A DNA stretch of 64,000 nucleotides from an uncultured Acidilobus sp. JCHS. Lineage in GTDB: Archaea > Thermoproteota > Thermoprotei_A > Sulfolobales > Acidilobaceae. Under the pieces are notes generated by a model. It made no database searches, was not told where the DNA came from, and was given only the letters and a program-made list of their open reading frames with translations. The DNA is taken from the NCBI GenBank assembly GCA_000495735.1, contig AYMD01000001.1:1-64000 (forward strand). The letters run 5' to 3'. Numbering within the stretch: position 1 is the first letter of the stretch; the number at the start of each line of letters is the position of its first letter. The position numbers and the translations under genes were made by a program. This document shows positions 1 through 8,533 of this stretch, piece by piece.

Positions 1-192
<192 letters not shown>

Positions 193-222
193 GGCCCCTC
201 GCCCTATAAGCTGTCCCCTTCT

Positions 223-615
223 ATGGTTTCGCCAGGGCCTGGCTTGGCCTACGAGGAGCTGGGCGCGCTCGTTGATATACTGCTCAGGCACGTTGAGAAC
301 CTGGACAGGAGCGAGAGGAGGATCTCGAACGTCAGCTCGCCGGCGGCGGCCGCCAGCGTGGCGCTCTACAAGTCGTGGAAGGCCTCCCTTCTGAGGCTGG
401 CCCGCAAGGCCAGGGAGGTCTACGAGGAGGCCTCAGGCGGCAACAGGCTGGCCGCCTCCATCGACGCCTGTGAGCTCTTCGACATGGTTAACAGGGTCAT
501 ACTGGGCTCCTCGCCTGAGGACCCCGTCTTCCTTGAGCTAAGGCCAACACTGAGCTACCTGCGGAGCACAGCTATGGCGATCTGCTCAGTGCCTCAGCCC
601 ACTATCCAGCCCTGA
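223..615 (+). CDS. Hypothetical small helical protein
   Basis: 130 residues, not recognised. It is predicted mostly alpha-helical and cytosolic, with no signal peptide, membrane segment or metal motif. It starts 30 bp after argF and its last 22 bp overlap the 3' end of the convergent pilin-like gene, a common arrangement in this compact genome. The sequence gccctataag at 201-210 resembles a TATA box but lies too close to the ATG at 223, so a later TTG at 244 is possible. Codon use resembles the neighbours. Function unknown. Confidence 0.55.
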   Translation: MVSPGPGLAYEELGALVDILLRHVENLDRSERRISNVSSPAAAASVALYKSWKASLLRLARKAREVYEEASGGNRLAASIDACELFDMVNRVILGSSPEDPVFLELRPTLSYLRSTAMAICSVPQPTIQP

Positions 616-2630
616 ACGGGCGCCGGGGGTCCTAGCAGCAGCCCTGGGGCAAGGGGGGCAAACGCGTAGGGGTATGAGCCGCCTGGCGGGAAGACCGGGG
701 CGTACCACATCAAGTTAGCCGCCATGGAGGGGTTTGGCACAAAGACGGCTAAATATGTTTTACTGCCGATGTCCTGGAAGTACTCTATTACTACCCTGTA
801 GTCCCCGGCCTTATTTATGAGCGAGCTGAGAGGGGCCTCAAAGGTGACCGGACCGGTGTAGCTCGGGTCATTAGGGTAGTCCTCGATCCATATGGGTAGG
901 ATCGCTTTTGACCTCGTGTAAGCGCCGAGCCAGTTCGTGAAGTTGCCTCCCCCTGGCGAGGTGCCTAGGAGCACCATCGTCCCGTCGTCCGTGGTCACAA
1001 ATAAGTTCACGTTAGCGCTGCTGAGCTGAATCCATCCCAGGCCCTTCACGAGCCACGTCAGGTTGACCTGGGCCGAGGAGAGGCCGTAAGGCCACGGGTT
1101 GCCCCCTATGAAGCCCTGCCCATAGTTAAACAGCACGTCATAGCCGCTGACCAAGGAACTTGACTTATTACCTGTCGCTAAAACGGGCTCGTTAGCAGGG
1201 GTCGCCAGCTGCGGCTCGCCATATGGGAGGAAGAGGCCACCATAGGTTCCTTTACAGGTATGGGTATTATTAAAGCTTAGAGTCGGATTAGTAGGCGAGT
1301 AATAGTAGTAAAGCTTTGAGCCACTCGCTGTAGCATTTTTATACACGAGGACGCAGATAATAGTGTTGTTTGTGAAAGCTCCGCTGACGCCGTACAAGGG
1401 AAGGTTGTATAGGAATCTGTCTAGGCCGTTGTATGCGAGACCTACTAGTTCGTACTTATTACTATTCCACAGAGCATTGCAAGAGCTCGGAAGGGCCTTC
1501 CCAACAACGCCTCCGCCGGAGTTGTAAAGTGAGCCGTTGGCGTCTATGTACACCTGGTAGAGGACGCCGCCCTGCATGACGTAGCCTATGTTGTCCAGGC
1601 TCAGGTTCTGCGTGTAGTAGCTGTTAACCCCCCAGCTGGTGGTGCCTAACGTGGTCCCGTTAACGAACAGCATGTATATAGTTAAGTTGTTGTAGGGTAG
1701 TATCTGCCTGTCAAGCCTCACCCAGACAGTCGCAGCCGAGGAGTTGAACGACTCTATCCAGCCGTTGAGCGGGTCCCACTGAGTGCCCGTCCAGTAGGCG
1801 AAGAGGACGTTGGCCAGCGGCACGTTGACGCCGTTAACGCTATATGTTGTGGAGTACTTCTTGACCATGGCGTTATTTAGGTTAATTGTAAGGTTAACGG
1901 TCAAGCCGGCAGGCGTTGGCAGGTTAGTAGGGTTATAGAGAATTATGGGCGTCAGGTTCAGGATCTTGTAAACTGTTGGCACAGCTATCTTCCGGCTTGC
2001 CCCCACGACAGCGATCTTATCAGCGCCTATGAGGGTCCCTATCAGCGGCAACAGGGAGGACTGGTTATAGGGGTTGACGTTAATGCCCCCGCTCGCTGAG
2101 GAGCCTCCTTGCTGCTGGGCTAACAGGTAACTGTAGGGCGAGGCCGCGACCGCCGCGACCGCATCGCCGCTCTGCAGAACTAATGACACGGCCTGAACCT
2201 GGACGGGCTGCCTGAAGCTCAGGGTTATGGTGACGCTTCCGCCGGCAGGAGAGCTGGCAGGCAGCCAGTACTGTGACCCGCTGGCCGTAACGACGCTAAG
2301 GAATCCAGGGTAGGCGCCCGGCCCGTAGCTCAGCAGGGCGCCGTTAGAGAGCCTCAGCACGATACCGGTGACCTCATATGCGTAGGGGTAGCCCGACGAG
2401 AGCGTTATGGTCACGTTCGTCCCATTGGGCGTAGGCGAGCTGTACCAGTAGACGTTAGCGGTCCTCTGAAGCTCCGCCGCCTCAGAGAGCACCTGGGACC
2501 TCTCGCTTGAGAGCCTGGAGTAAACGCTGTACTGGTTCATCAGGTAAAGCGCTGTGGCCAGGGAGGCGAACATCACAATCGCTATTATCAGGGCCCCCAC
2601 TATCGCTGACTGTGACCTCCTAAGGCCCAC
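594..2630 (-). CDS. Large pilin-like surface protein with DUF2341-like and PA14-like regions
   Basis: 678 residues. The N-terminus (RRSQSAIVGALIIAIVMF) looks like an archaeal type IV pilin (class III) signal: a short basic stretch, then one hydrophobic helix. The exported part is rich in Asn/Ser/Thr/Tyr with many N-glycosylation sequons. Residues about 225-330 (from LTPIILYNPTNL onward) resemble DUF2341. Residues about 490-640, with VTTDDGTMVLL and YRVVIEYFQ, resemble a PA14-like carbohydrate-binding beta-barrel. There is no C-terminal anchor. It overlaps the preceding small pilin gene by 11 bp, so the two are probably translationally coupled. Likely role is a filament-associated adhesin; the domain calls are by eye. 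Confidence 0.75.
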   Translation of the reverse strand: MGLRRSQSAIVGALIIAIVMFASLATALYLMNQYSVYSRLSSERSQVLSEAAELQRTANVYWYSSPTPNGTNVTITLSSGYPYAYEVTGIVLRLSNGALLSYGPGAYPGFLSVVTASGSQYWLPASSPAGGSVTITLSFRQPVQVQAVSLVLQSGDAVAAVAASPYSYLLAQQQGGSSASGGINVNPYNQSSLLPLIGTLIGADKIAVVGASRKIAVPTVYKILNLTPIILYNPTNLPTPAGLTVNLTINLNNAMVKKYSTTYSVNGVNVPLANVLFAYWTGTQWDPLNGWIESFNSSAATVWVRLDRQILPYNNLTIYMLFVNGTTLGTTSWGVNSYYTQNLSLDNIGYVMQGGVLYQVYIDANGSLYNSGGGVVGKALPSSCNALWNSNKYELVGLAYNGLDRFLYNLPLYGVSGAFTNNTIICVLVYKNATASGSKLYYYYSPTNPTLSFNNTHTCKGTYGGLFLPYGEPQLATPANEPVLATGNKSSSLVSGYDVLFNYGQGFIGGNPWPYGLSSAQVNLTWLVKGLGWIQLSSANVNLFVTTDDGTMVLLGTSPGGGNFTNWLGAYTRSKAILPIWIEDYPNDPSYTGPVTFEAPLSSLINKAGDYRVVIEYFQDIGSKTYLAVFVPNPSMAANLMWYAPVFPPGGSYPYAFAPLAPGLLLGPPAPVQGWIVG

Positions 2631-3039
2631 CGACCATCACCTCGTACTCCCCTGAGTTCGTGACAAGGGTCACCTCTACCGGCGCCCCTGACGATGCATT
2701 GTATGGACAGTAAACCTTAGCCATCTGGTAGGCCGGCAGGGTGACCGGGGTCGTGTAGTTCCTATTGCCAAGTTCCACGGTGCAGCTGGCAGGCGTTGAG
2801 TTGACCAGCACCTGGTACAGGCTTATGCCGTAGGGTCCCGTGTGGAAGGCCACCACCAGGTAATTGCCCTGCCTGCTTGACATGACTGGCACCAGGTAGG
2901 CTAGCTGGTTGAAGGCGTTTACAGAGTAGCTGTTGTAGTAGCTCAGGTAGTAGAGGTAGTAGGCCAGGAAGCCGGCGCCCACCCCTAGAACTACGAGGAT
3001 CAACAGGATCTCGGCAACTACGTCGCTTATTGACCTCAA
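2620..3039 (-). CDS. Small type IV pilin-like protein
   Basis: 139 residues from a TTG start. A near-N-terminal hydrophobic helix (ISDVVAEILLILVVLGVG) follows a very short N-terminus, as in archaeal pilins processed by a class III prepilin peptidase. The rest is a short Tyr-rich extracytoplasmic domain with two cysteines (CTVELG and KVYCPY) that could form a disulfide. A TATA-like AAAAATATAG about 20-25 bp upstream of the TTG suggests a leaderless transcript. The gene overlaps the large pilin-like gene by 11 bp and lies downstream of the secretion genes, which supports a filament role. Confidence 0.75.
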   Translation of the reverse strand: MRSISDVVAEILLILVVLGVGAGFLAYYLYYLSYYNSYSVNAFNQLAYLVPVMSSRQGNYLVVAFHTGPYGISLYQVLVNSTPASCTVELGNRNYTTPVTLPAYQMAKVYCPYNASSGAPVEVTLVTNSGEYEVMVGGP

Positions 3040-3053
3040 GTCTCGCTGAACCC

Positions 3054-3066
3054 ACTATATTTTTAG
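3054..3066 (-). promoter_or_regulatory. TATA box for the pilin-like gene pair
   Basis: AAAAATATAG on the minus strand at 3055-3064 is centred about 21 bp upstream of the TTG start at 3039, so transcription would begin at or near the start codon (leaderless). A second AT-rich stretch (TAAATATTTAAAG) lies just upstream. This gives the two pilin-like genes their own promoter, separate from the secretion genes. Confidence 0.5.
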
Positions 3067-3126
3067 AAACAGTCTTTAAATATTTATGTTTGGCTTACGG
3101 CGAAGATATGTAACTGCAGAGCCTAT

Positions 3127-4026
3127 TCAGAGCCCTGGCCCATGCATAGCTGCCACCGATATCACCATGAGCGTTGAACCGAGGGCTGACAGGAAGGCGA
3201 AGTACTCCAGCGACCTTGGGGCGTAGTCATCTATTATCTTAGCAAGCACGTAAGCTGACGCCGCGGAGAGGACCAGCAACGCGTAGTACATGAAGCCCAG
3301 CAGCTGAACTAGGGTTAAAGGGCTGAGGCCCTGCGAGCCCGGCAGGGCGAAGCCCGTGAACGTGCTGGCCACGGACACGCCAACGCCTGCCACGACGCCA
3401 TATACTGCCACGCCCATGTAGACCACCATGGCATATGACCTGAGCCTGTTGAACAGCGTGAACTCCATCCTGTCGAGCTCGGCCGCGTACCTACTTATCA
3501 CCTCCAGGACCTCCTTGGCCCTGCCGCCGCTCCTCCCAGCTACCGGTATAGCTGACAGGAGTATCCTGACGTCGCGCGGGGCGTCCCCGAAGACCCTCCT
3601 GAAGGACCCCTCGAGGTCGCCCGTGAGCTTATAAGAGCTCGCCAGCGCCCTTATGAGGTCCCTTAGGGGTCTCTCAACCAGTGACGCTGAGGCCGAGAGG
3701 GCTTCTACCGTAGACTGGGCAGAGGCCGCGATGCTCGGGTAGACCTGCAGGAAAATCCTTGACTGGTACTTGAGATCCGTAATCACTTCGTGGCCTCTCC
3801 TGAAGGCTATGGCGGGAGGTATGACCGCCAGCACTATTATTGCCTCCAGTGACAGTATTGAGACCACGCCGTAGGGCACTGGGAGCATGTTATCGTAGAG
3901 TGTGAACCTCAGGGCCCCTGGGACCATCTGCAATAGCAGGAGGCCGTCAAGGACCAGGGCTATTCCAAGCGCTGCGTAAAAGGCCTTCGCTAAGTTGCGC
4001 CCTTTCCAGTAGCTCAAGGCCATCAC
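3127..4026 (-). CDS. Type II secretion F-like (TadC/ArlJ-like) membrane protein, second half-platform
   Basis: 299 residues with about five membrane segments: two near the N-terminus, a cytoplasmic T2SSF-like helical domain at about 90-190, then three C-terminal segments. It would form the membrane platform that the secretion ATPase drives during pilus assembly. The start is GTG ATG immediately after the upstream stop, in TAGGTGATG, where GGTG doubles as a ribosome site, so translation is coupled. Archaeal ArlJ/PilC proteins usually carry two T2SSF domains in about 550 residues. Here two half-length genes sit in tandem, as in Tad systems (TadB/TadC). Confidence 0.75.
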   Translation of the reverse strand: MMALSYWKGRNLAKAFYAALGIALVLDGLLLLQMVPGALRFTLYDNMLPVPYGVVSILSLEAIIVLAVIPPAIAFRRGHEVITDLKYQSRIFLQVYPSIAASAQSTVEALSASASLVERPLRDLIRALASSYKLTGDLEGSFRRVFGDAPRDVRILLSAIPVAGRSGGRAKEVLEVISRYAAELDRMEFTLFNRLRSYAMVVYMGVAVYGVVAGVGVSVASTFTGFALPGSQGLSPLTLVQLLGFMYYALLVLSAASAYVLAKIIDDYAPRSLEYFAFLSALGSTLMVISVAAMHGPGL

Positions 4027-4833
4027 CTACAGCTTAAGCTTTGACATCTGGTTGTCAACGAGCACCACCGTCATCACTGACACTATGGGCAGTATTATGA
4101 AGACAGCCAGCGTCACAAGCGACATGGGCGAGAGCCCCTTCACCGCGTAGGCCGCGAAGAGCAGGGCCGCTATGGTAACTAGTATGGGCAGTATAAGGCC
4201 CACAGTCAAGAACATCTCCAGCAGCGACCCCACCGTCGCCGAGACCCTGTCCACGAGCGAGTAGTAGTAGTTGATGTAGGTCTCCAGCTGGTACCTGACC
4301 ACTGAGAGCGGGTCGGAGCCCGTCTCAACGGCCTTGGCCAGGGACTCCGCCAACACCTTTACGCTCCTTGAGGGCGTTATCTCGGAGAGCCTCCTCAGGA
4401 CCTTAGAGGGGTCCCCGCCAAGCGACAGGGACCTATGAAGGTAGTCTATCTCCACGGAGAACTCCTTGAGCTCATCCCTGTAGTCATAGAGGCCCAGAAG
4501 GGCCTCGTGCACTTCACGCCCTCCGGCGAGCAGGAGGGCCAGGGTTGAGGCGAAGGCGTGGAACTTGGCCTCCATTGCGTCGCTCCTCGAGGAGAACCTG
4601 AATGCCGGGATGACCCCCGAAAGTGCTAGCGACAGCAGGAACCCCATGATGGCCAGGAGGGCCGCCACCAGGACAGCCATGTAAAGGCCGTGCGGAAGGG
4701 CCAGAGCAAAGCCTGCCACGACGAGCGCTGCTGGGACTATGACCAAGAGGGGCATCACAACGGAGTCGCAGTACCTGTCTAGGCTCTGCGAAACCCCAGA
4801 GCCCAGGACCAGGTTATCTAGGTCAGGCCTCAT
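4027..4833 (-). CDS. Type II secretion F-like (TadB-like) membrane protein, first half-platform
   Basis: 268 residues. Two N-terminal membrane helices (from about residue 27 and from about residue 49) are followed by a T2SSF-type cytoplasmic domain (about 85-195) and two C-terminal helices. It is the partner of the adjacent 299-residue protein and lies 64 bp downstream of the ATPase gene. With its neighbour it makes up the equivalent of one two-domain ArlJ/PilC protein. A hydrophobic membrane fold and gene context carry the call; no catalytic motif is expected. Confidence 0.75.
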   Translation of the reverse strand: MRPDLDNLVLGSGVSQSLDRYCDSVVMPLLVIVPAALVVAGFALALPHGLYMAVLVAALLAIMGFLLSLALSGVIPAFRFSSRSDAMEAKFHAFASTLALLLAGGREVHEALLGLYDYRDELKEFSVEIDYLHRSLSLGGDPSKVLRRLSEITPSRSVKVLAESLAKAVETGSDPLSVVRYQLETYINYYYSLVDRVSATVGSLLEMFLTVGLILPILVTIAALLFAAYAVKGLSPMSLVTLAVFIILPIVSVMTVVLVDNQMSKLKL

Positions 4834-4897
4834 CCTTATGACAAGCCTGCACGGCAGGGTCTGCCGTGGCAGCCTGCGCTCCCTGGCCCTCTTAGGG

Positions 4898-6415
4898 CTA
4901 GCGGTACCTGAGCTCGTACTCCTTCACCTCCGTGAGCGCCCTCTGGTAAACCTCCTCTGGGTCCCTGCGGTAGAGCCTCACAGCTGAGTGCAGTAAGGTC
5001 ACGTCAGCGTCCTTGGACGTGAGCCAGCTGAGCACAGTGGCCCTACGCCTTAGGTCCTCGAGGGCCTCATCGTAGCTTACCAGTCTGAGGCTGGCTATAG
5101 TCCTTAAGGTTACAAGGTCCCTGGTCAACAGGGGCCAGGAGTCGTCCTCAGGCCTCCACGTGATTATCTCCTGAAGCTCTACGTCGTCCAGCTCAGGGTT
5201 GTACCTTACGCTTTCGTGGACCCTGACGACCCTCCTCACGACCTTGTCCCCTCTTTCAACCCTAAGTATGTTCACGAAGAGCCTGACCGCCGCTATGAGG
5301 CTGGCCGGGACGCTCATGGGTGGGGACTTAAGCCTCCTGACCAACACGTCCGCAGACTCGGCGTGAACCGTCGTGAGGCCGCCATGGCCTGTAGCCAGGG
5401 CCTGGAAGAAGCTGTAGGCCTCCCTAGACCTTATCTCGCCTATAATTATCACGTCAGGCCTCTGCCTGAGCGCCGCCTCCACCTGGGCCTGAAGGGTGAC
5501 GCTCTGGACCTTCTCGTCCGTGGAGAGCCTCGTTACCATGGCCCCCCAGTTCTCGTGGAACGGCAGGTGAAGCTCTGGCGTGTCCTCCGCCGTGACTATC
5601 TTGAACTCAGTAGGGATGAACATAGTTATAGCGTTAAGCAGCGTGGTCTTCCCGCTTCCCGTAGGCCCATATATTATGATGCCCTGCTTCATTTCAACGG
5701 CCATCCATAGCAACGCCGCCACCAGAGGGTCAAGGACCCTCGCCTTCAGCAGCTCTATGATTGTGAAGGGCTCGGACCTGAACTTCCTTATGGTGAACTG
5801 GGGCCCGTGCCTTGAAGCCGTGTCAAGGACTATGTTAACCCTGTACCCCTCGGGCTTCAGCACGCCCTCAACGATCGGAGTCGCGACCGATGGCTCCTTG
5901 CCCCCCTTGACGCCAAGCTTGGAGACCAGCGACTTGAGGTATTCTAGGTCGCCTATGACGATATTTGTGGTGAGCCATTCGTACCTGGTGTGATATATGA
6001 AGACGGGTATGCCTATGCCGTTACAGGATATGTCCTCTATATAGGGGTCCCTGATAAGCGGGTCTATAGCGCCATACCCCACGAGCTCCTTGGCTGCGTG
6101 ATAGGCCACCGCCGAGGCCGCCTCATTGACCTTGGCCTCAAGGTCAGGAGAGGCCTTCCTGAAGAGCCCTCCCTTCACCTTAGACCTCACTATTGTTCGG
6201 GCTATAGGGAACAGAAGCTCGTAAGCCTTCTCCACGGTCGCAGCCGCGTTGACCTTTTCCAGCAGGAGCGCGTCCTTCGACACAAGGCTCAGGATCTCCG
6301 TAAGGGAGTCCTGCCTGACCCTCGTGTCGAGCTTAGGCTCTATAACGTTATAGTACCGTCTTCCATCGGGGTCCTCTACGATCATCGCCTCAACCAACGG
6401 CCTGCCAAGCAGCAT
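4898..6415 (-). CDS. Type II/IV secretion system ATPase (pilus assembly, GspE/ArlI-like)
   Basis: 505 residues; hexameric cytoplasmic ATPase powering pilus assembly. Walker A GPTGSGKTTLLNAI lies near residue 255, followed by TAEDTPELHL (Asp box), DVIIIGEIRSREA (Walker B) and TGHGGLTTVHAE (His box). The N-terminal domain includes VIEPKL and RDPYIEDISCNG. The annotated ATG is at 6415. In-frame coding-like codons run upstream to about 6478, ending in EIQQGVKVLERY, which matches the usual family N-terminus. That stretch has no ATG/GTG/TTG before a TAG, so the true start is unsettled. It heads the minus-strand pilus cluster. Confidence 0.9.
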   Translation of the reverse strand: MLLGRPLVEAMIVEDPDGRRYYNVIEPKLDTRVRQDSLTEILSLVSKDALLLEKVNAAATVEKAYELLFPIARTIVRSKVKGGLFRKASPDLEAKVNEAASAVAYHAAKELVGYGAIDPLIRDPYIEDISCNGIGIPVFIYHTRYEWLTTNIVIGDLEYLKSLVSKLGVKGGKEPSVATPIVEGVLKPEGYRVNIVLDTASRHGPQFTIRKFRSEPFTIIELLKARVLDPLVAALLWMAVEMKQGIIIYGPTGSGKTTLLNAITMFIPTEFKIVTAEDTPELHLPFHENWGAMVTRLSTDEKVQSVTLQAQVEAALRQRPDVIIIGEIRSREAYSFFQALATGHGGLTTVHAESADVLVRRLKSPPMSVPASLIAAVRLFVNILRVERGDKVVRRVVRVHESVRYNPELDDVELQEIITWRPEDDSWPLLTRDLVTLRTIASLRLVSYDEALEDLRRRATVLSWLTSKDADVTLLHSAVRLYRRDPEEVYQRALTEVKEYELRYR

Positions 6416-6590
6416 ATATCTCTCAAGGACCTTGACGCCTTGTTGTATCTCAGCCTGGGCCTCCGTACCTCTTCCCCTCTACCGAAACACCTAAGTACAG
6501 TTAACCGTTAAAGGCCTAATATCAACTTGCCTTCCTGATGGACCTCGAAGGCCTTGTTCGCGTTAACGCTTACTTGGCTTAGTTTAAGTC

Positions 6591-7070
6591 CTAGGTATTA
6601 CTACTACTCTGCTGCCCACTGAGAACCACGAGCCCGTAGAGTACAAGGGCGCCCTCAGCGACTGCGCCAGCCCTTGACATGAGCCCCCTTATGTAGACGG
6701 GCTTCCCTAGCGAGAGCTCCTGAGGCGAGAAGGGGGCGTCCGAGCCGTTGAGCACCACCATGACCCTGCCCTTGAGCCTCCCCAGGTCGTCAAGGCTCAG
6801 CTGCTCTGAGGCGTTCTCCCTGTCTATGAGCAACACGCTGTCAGGCGCGTAGGCCTCTACGGCGTCCTTAAGCTCAGGCAGCACCACGAAACCCCTCCTC
6901 TCCTTAAGGAGCAGCCTGAAGACCTCAGGGACCCCCGACTGGGCCGCCGCCCCGTAGACCTTGGTGGCTATCAGCGTGGGCAGGCCTAGGCTGACTACTA
7001 CCCTCGCCGTGTCCACAAGCCTCTGGACGCTTGAGACGTTATGTATGACGGGCAGTACGTCGTTCCTCAA
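6591..7070 (-). CDS. SPOUT-fold RNA methyltransferase-like protein (COG4080 type)
   Basis: 159 residues from a TTG at 7070 preceded by GGGGGAGG, giving MRNDVLPVIHNVSSVQRLVD. An upstream ATG at 7130 would overlap thrS and lacks such a site. The body (TKVYGAAAQSGVPEVFRLL, FVVLPELKDAVE, PDSVLLIDRE) resembles the archaeal family once labelled RecB-family nuclease and later assigned to a SPOUT methyltransferase fold. It starts 10 bp after the ThrRS stop and is probably co-transcribed with it. The substrate is unknown, probably RNA. The family call is from memory of motifs. Confidence 0.6.
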   Translation of the reverse strand: MRNDVLPVIHNVSSVQRLVDTARVVVSLGLPTLIATKVYGAAAQSGVPEVFRLLLKERRGFVVLPELKDAVEAYAPDSVLLIDRENASEQLSLDDLGRLKGRVMVVLNGSDAPFSPQELSLGKPVYIRGLMSRAGAVAEGALVLYGLVVLSGQQSSSNT

Positions 7071-7080
7071 GCGCCTCCCC

Positions 7081-8493
7081 CTAAAGCTCGTAACTGAGGT
7101 CGCCTGGGATCCTCGGCGCCGACCCAGCAATATCGGCTATAGGCATCTCAAGGTCCTCTGCCAAGGTCTCGAGCGCGCTGAGAGCCTCCTCAACCCCCTT
7201 GGCCTGAAGTGAGGCCTGTCTCCTTGAGCCCTTATCATATACTGCCACGGTGACCGCTGACCTCTCTATCTCCCGTGCCCCTATGTAAACTATGACGGCT
7301 GGCTTAGGCCCTGTCTCAAGCAGCCTGACGTCACCTGACAGGGAGGTCCTGGTGGTCTCCATGTAGCCTGACCTGAAGCCCCTTGATATGAGCCCTACGT
7401 GGAGGGCCCTGGCGAACTCCACAACCTTCTGGTCGAGCTCCTCGCCGGCCCTTATGCCGAGGACCGCGAACTGGAGGGGAGCTAGGGCGAAGGGCAGCCT
7501 CCCCCTGTAGTTCTCAAGGTATGCGCCCAGAAACCTCTCAATGGAGCCCAGGAGGGCCCTGTGTATCATGAACACGTTGATGTCGCCGTAGAGCTCCCTG
7601 ACTACGTCATATACCTTGAACCTCCTCGGTAGGTTAAAGTCGAACTGTATGGTGCCCAGCTGCCAGTCCTTTGCGGCCGGCCCTGAGCCAAGCCTAACTA
7701 TTACGTCTATCTTGGGGCCGTAGAAGGCGGCCTCGCCCTCCGCCGCCTGGTACTCGAAGCCGTACCTCTTCGCTATGCCCTCGGCGGCGCTCCTGAGGAA
7801 CTCCTCAGCGCTCTCCCACTCATCCCTGGTACCCATGAAGTCAGTGCCTATCTTGCCCTTGTCTGAGAGGCTTAGCCTGAGCCTTATGGTCTCAGGCGTA
7901 AGGTCTATGTTAAAGACCTTTGAGTAGATGGTCATCATGTCGTCGAAGACAGAGGATATCACCTGTAAGGCGTCCTTCTCCGGCGTAACTATGTGAGCGT
8001 CGTCCTGCGTGAAGGCCCTGGCCCTCAGAAGGCCGTAGACGCTCCCGCTGGGCTCAAGCCTGTGAACCCTGCCCACCTCGAATATCTTGAATGGGAGCTT
8101 CACCTTGTTCCTGTGCCTGCCCAGCTCGCTCAGGAATATCACTACGTGGAAGGGGCAGTTCATGGGCTTTATCGCGTACTCCCTGTCCTCAAGCTTGAAG
8201 ACGTACATGTTCTGCCTGTAATATCCCATGTGTCCTGAGACCTCGAAGAGATCGCCCCCGCTGATCAGGGGGGTCTCAGCTATGTAGTACCCCCTCCGCG
8301 CGTGGAAGTTTATGAGCACCTGGGACAGGGCCGCCCTGAAGTAGCCTCCCCCTATGCTGAACAGCGGTATGCCCTGACCTAGGAGGGAGCCCACCTCCTT
8401 GTTGAGCCCTGGCAACGTTGACTCAGGCTTTACGACCAGGTCAAGCTCCTGGGCGAAGTCCATGTGGTCTTTCTCTTGGCTCAAGGTGCCCAT
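7081..8493 (-). CDS. thrS: Threonyl-tRNA synthetase, catalytic form without editing domain
   Basis: 470 residues; charges tRNA-Thr in the cytosol. Class II core: motif 1 region near GYYIAETPLISG, zinc-site MNCPFH with later histidines, motif 2 FEVGRVHRLEPSGSVYGLLRARAFTQDDAH, motif 3 MIHRALLGSIERFLGAYLE, then the anticodon-binding domain (PFALAPLQFAVLG onward). A full archaeal ThrRS has an extra N-terminal editing domain of about 140-200 residues. This protein starts directly with a short lead into the catalytic domain, so it matches the crenarchaeal ThrS-cat type, which relies on a separate editing protein elsewhere. Second possible start: ATG at 8463. Confidence 0.93.
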   Translation of the reverse strand: MGTLSQEKDHMDFAQELDLVVKPESTLPGLNKEVGSLLGQGIPLFSIGGGYFRAALSQVLINFHARRGYYIAETPLISGGDLFEVSGHMGYYRQNMYVFKLEDREYAIKPMNCPFHVVIFLSELGRHRNKVKLPFKIFEVGRVHRLEPSGSVYGLLRARAFTQDDAHIVTPEKDALQVISSVFDDMMTIYSKVFNIDLTPETIRLRLSLSDKGKIGTDFMGTRDEWESAEEFLRSAAEGIAKRYGFEYQAAEGEAAFYGPKIDVIVRLGSGPAAKDWQLGTIQFDFNLPRRFKVYDVVRELYGDINVFMIHRALLGSIERFLGAYLENYRGRLPFALAPLQFAVLGIRAGEELDQKVVEFARALHVGLISRGFRSGYMETTRTSLSGDVRLLETGPKPAVIVYIGAREIERSAVTVAVYDKGSRRQASLQAKGVEEALSALETLAEDLEMPIADIAGSAPRIPGDLSYEL

Positions 8494-8533
8494 CGGGTCT
8501 GTGACCCTTGTGAAGAGTTAATAAGCTAACTAA

